A stretch of 22,791 nucleotides of DNA from Actinomycetota bacterium. GTDB taxonomy: Bacteria > Actinomycetota > Acidimicrobiia > Acidimicrobiales > Microtrichaceae. Both the position numbers and the translations under genes were made by a program. Of this stretch, positions 21,805 through 22,791 are shown in pieces. Location: positions 1 to 22,791 of the forward strand of contig JAFDWA010000001.1 of assembly GCA_018268735.1 (NCBI GenBank). The letters are read 5' to 3'. Under the pieces are notes generated by a model. It searched no databases. It saw only the letters and a list, made by a program, of their open reading frames with translations, and was not told the origin of the DNA. Numbering within the stretch: the stretch's first letter is position 1; each line of letters starts with the position of its first letter.

Positions 21805-22791
21805 GACTGGCCTCCTTCGTAGAGGGTGAGGTCCGGTGCAGCGATGTCGTAGTCGCCGTCGCCGAGCTCGATCCGCCCTGTCGGCGGAACTGGCTGTTCT
21901 TCGACGGGTTCGACGACTCGGAGGTGACGCTTCTGGTTCGACGCCAACGCTGATGCTTCCGCTGCTGCCCGGTGGGTGGGGTCCCACACATCAGCATCGG
22001 TGGCACTCAGGCGGTGACGGGCAACCTCTACGCCTGCCCAGCGGACGGTCAACTCGGTCGAGTCGACCGGCACCCGCACCTCGACGAGCTGACCCAGGCA
22101 GTCGGGTGGGACCGAGTAGCGCACCGCGTCCCAGGTGATGAACGGCAACACCCGATGCACTCGACGGGACTCGACGTAGTCGGTGTCGAACCGCCGAGCA
22201 GGCAACGCCTTGAGGAACTCCCGCTCTGCGGCGAACCGCTCCGCCGGGGTCACCCCGGTGCTGCGATGCACCCGGGCGTGCACGCGTTGGTCGACCCACA
22301 GCTGCCCACGATCGTTGAGCTCCGCAATCGAGTCGGGCACACCGGTGACGACGAGCTCCTCGAGGAACGACTCCTTCAAGTCACGGAACGGCCGCTCGAC
22401 CTTGCCCTTGCGTTTCGCGTCGCCGGCCTGGCACGCCTTGATCTCGACACCGTGATGGCGGGCGAACTCAAGGGTCTCCGGGCCCAGCAGGAACCGTCGC
22501 CCCTGGGACTGGCCGAGGGCGCCCATCCGGTCGGTCCGGGCGACCTTCGGGACACCGCCAGCCGCGTCGAAGAACCGGGCGACACCCTCGAAGGTGTGCT
22601 CACGGTCGACCGACGTCGTGAACCACCACAGCCGCCAGCGTGACCAGCACAGGATCATCCCGAAGCACCACAACACCGGCCCGAGCCCGACCGACTCCGC
22701 CCACGTCGAGCAGTCCGAGAAGTCGAACTGGGCCTCCTCCCCCGGCGGCGTCTCGATCGGCACCGACGCCCCATCCGAACGCCGGAACCTC
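21801..22791 (-). CDS. istA: IS21-family transposase IstA (C-terminal part, cut by window edge)
   Basis: The frame is open to the right edge. The DDE catalytic residues are visible: Asp in EEAQFDFSD, Asp in ARTDRMGAL and Glu in KGKVERPFRDLKES. The C-terminal beta-barrel-like region follows (VPPDCLGQLVEVRVPVD). The N-terminal helix-turn-helix that binds the IS ends lies outside the window. It is coupled to istB by a 4-base overlap. What is seen looks intact. Confidence 0.93.
   Translation of the reverse strand, partial: RFRRSDGASVPIETPPGEEAQFDFSDCSTWAESVGLGPVLWCFGMILCWSRWRLWWFTTSVDREHTFEGVARFFDAAGGVPKVARTDRMGALGQSQGRRFLLGPETLEFARHHGVEIKACQAGDAKRKGKVERPFRDLKESFLEELVVTGVPDSIAELNDRGQLWVDQRVHARVHRSTGVTPAERFAAEREFLKALPARRFDTDYVESRRVHRVLPFITWDAVRYSVPPDCLGQLVEVRVPVDSTELTVRWAGVEVARHRLSATDADVWDPTHRAAAEASALASNQKRHLRVVEPVEEQPVPPTGRIELGDGDYDIAAPDLTLYEGGQS

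Larger units (their letters stand above)
16256..22791. mobile_element. Integrative mobilizable/conjugative element, left end (partial)
   Basis: It is delimited on the left by the hyuB tail and contains serine integrase, FRG cargo, a small protein and a MobF-type relaxase; the right end is outside the window. No type IV secretion or replication genes are visible yet, so self-transfer cannot be judged. Confidence 0.65.
20932..22791 (-). mobile_element. IS21-family insertion sequence (partial, runs off right edge)
   Basis: istB and istA overlap by 4 bases in the usual istA-istB order on the minus strand. The terminus is placed at TGTTGG (20932) because the relaxase frame becomes recognisable immediately on the other side. 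The other terminus and the target duplication are not in the window. Confidence 0.85.

Overview
The window is GC-rich DNA from an actinobacterium. Evidence for this includes GTG starts, several promoters with a -10 hexamer 6-8 bases from the start codon (leaderless transcripts), a DprE2-like reductase and a MobF/TraA-type relaxase. An Acidimicrobiia-like host is my best guess, but that is inference; no rRNA or tRNA gene is present to settle it.

Positions 1-10674 look like ordinary chromosome. On the minus strand an operon runs from right to left: a 29-residue membrane peptide, dihydrolipoamide dehydrogenase (E3), a lipoyl-bearing acyltransferase (E2), and one uninterrupted reading frame that joins octanoyltransferase (LipB) to lipoyl synthase (LipA) and leaves the window at base 1. 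It therefore encodes both lipoate-dependent enzyme subunits and the enzymes that build and attach the lipoyl cofactor. Divergent from it on the plus strand are a DprE2-like short-chain dehydrogenase, an SRPBCC protein and a HAD-IB phosphatase. These end at a very strong hairpin facing a convergent fatty-acid-type short-chain dehydrogenase, which has a palindromic operator. A Cox15-type heme A synthase, a metallo-beta-lactamase-fold protein and an AlkZ-like winged-helix protein complete this half.

Positions 10675-16276 are an accessory island. Three separate remnants of the 3' end of a hydantoinase B (hyuB) gene lie in the same orientation at about 10884-11036, 11822-12205 and 15863-16255, and each is more complete than the one to its left. 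Between the first two is a Phd/PIN toxin-antitoxin pair. Between the second and third are two more PIN toxin pairs (one with a ribbon-helix-helix-like antitoxin, one with an AbrB-like antitoxin), an Abi-like HEPN protein, a truncated DNA cytosine methyltransferase fused tail to tail with a truncated hypothetical gene, and a small ORF coupled to the hyuB tail. The third hyuB tail stops about 20 bases from the start of a large serine recombinase.

Positions 16277-22791 look like the integrase end of an integrative mobilizable or conjugative element: serine integrase, an FRG-domain cargo protein, a small protein, and a TraA/MobF relaxase-helicase. The relaxase has lost its N-terminus to an IS21-family insertion (istB and partial istA) that runs off the right edge. 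My main hypothesis is that hyuB is a repeated integration target. Each incoming element carries a replacement 3' end, so successive insertions leave a stack of old hyuB tails with TA and defence cargo between them.
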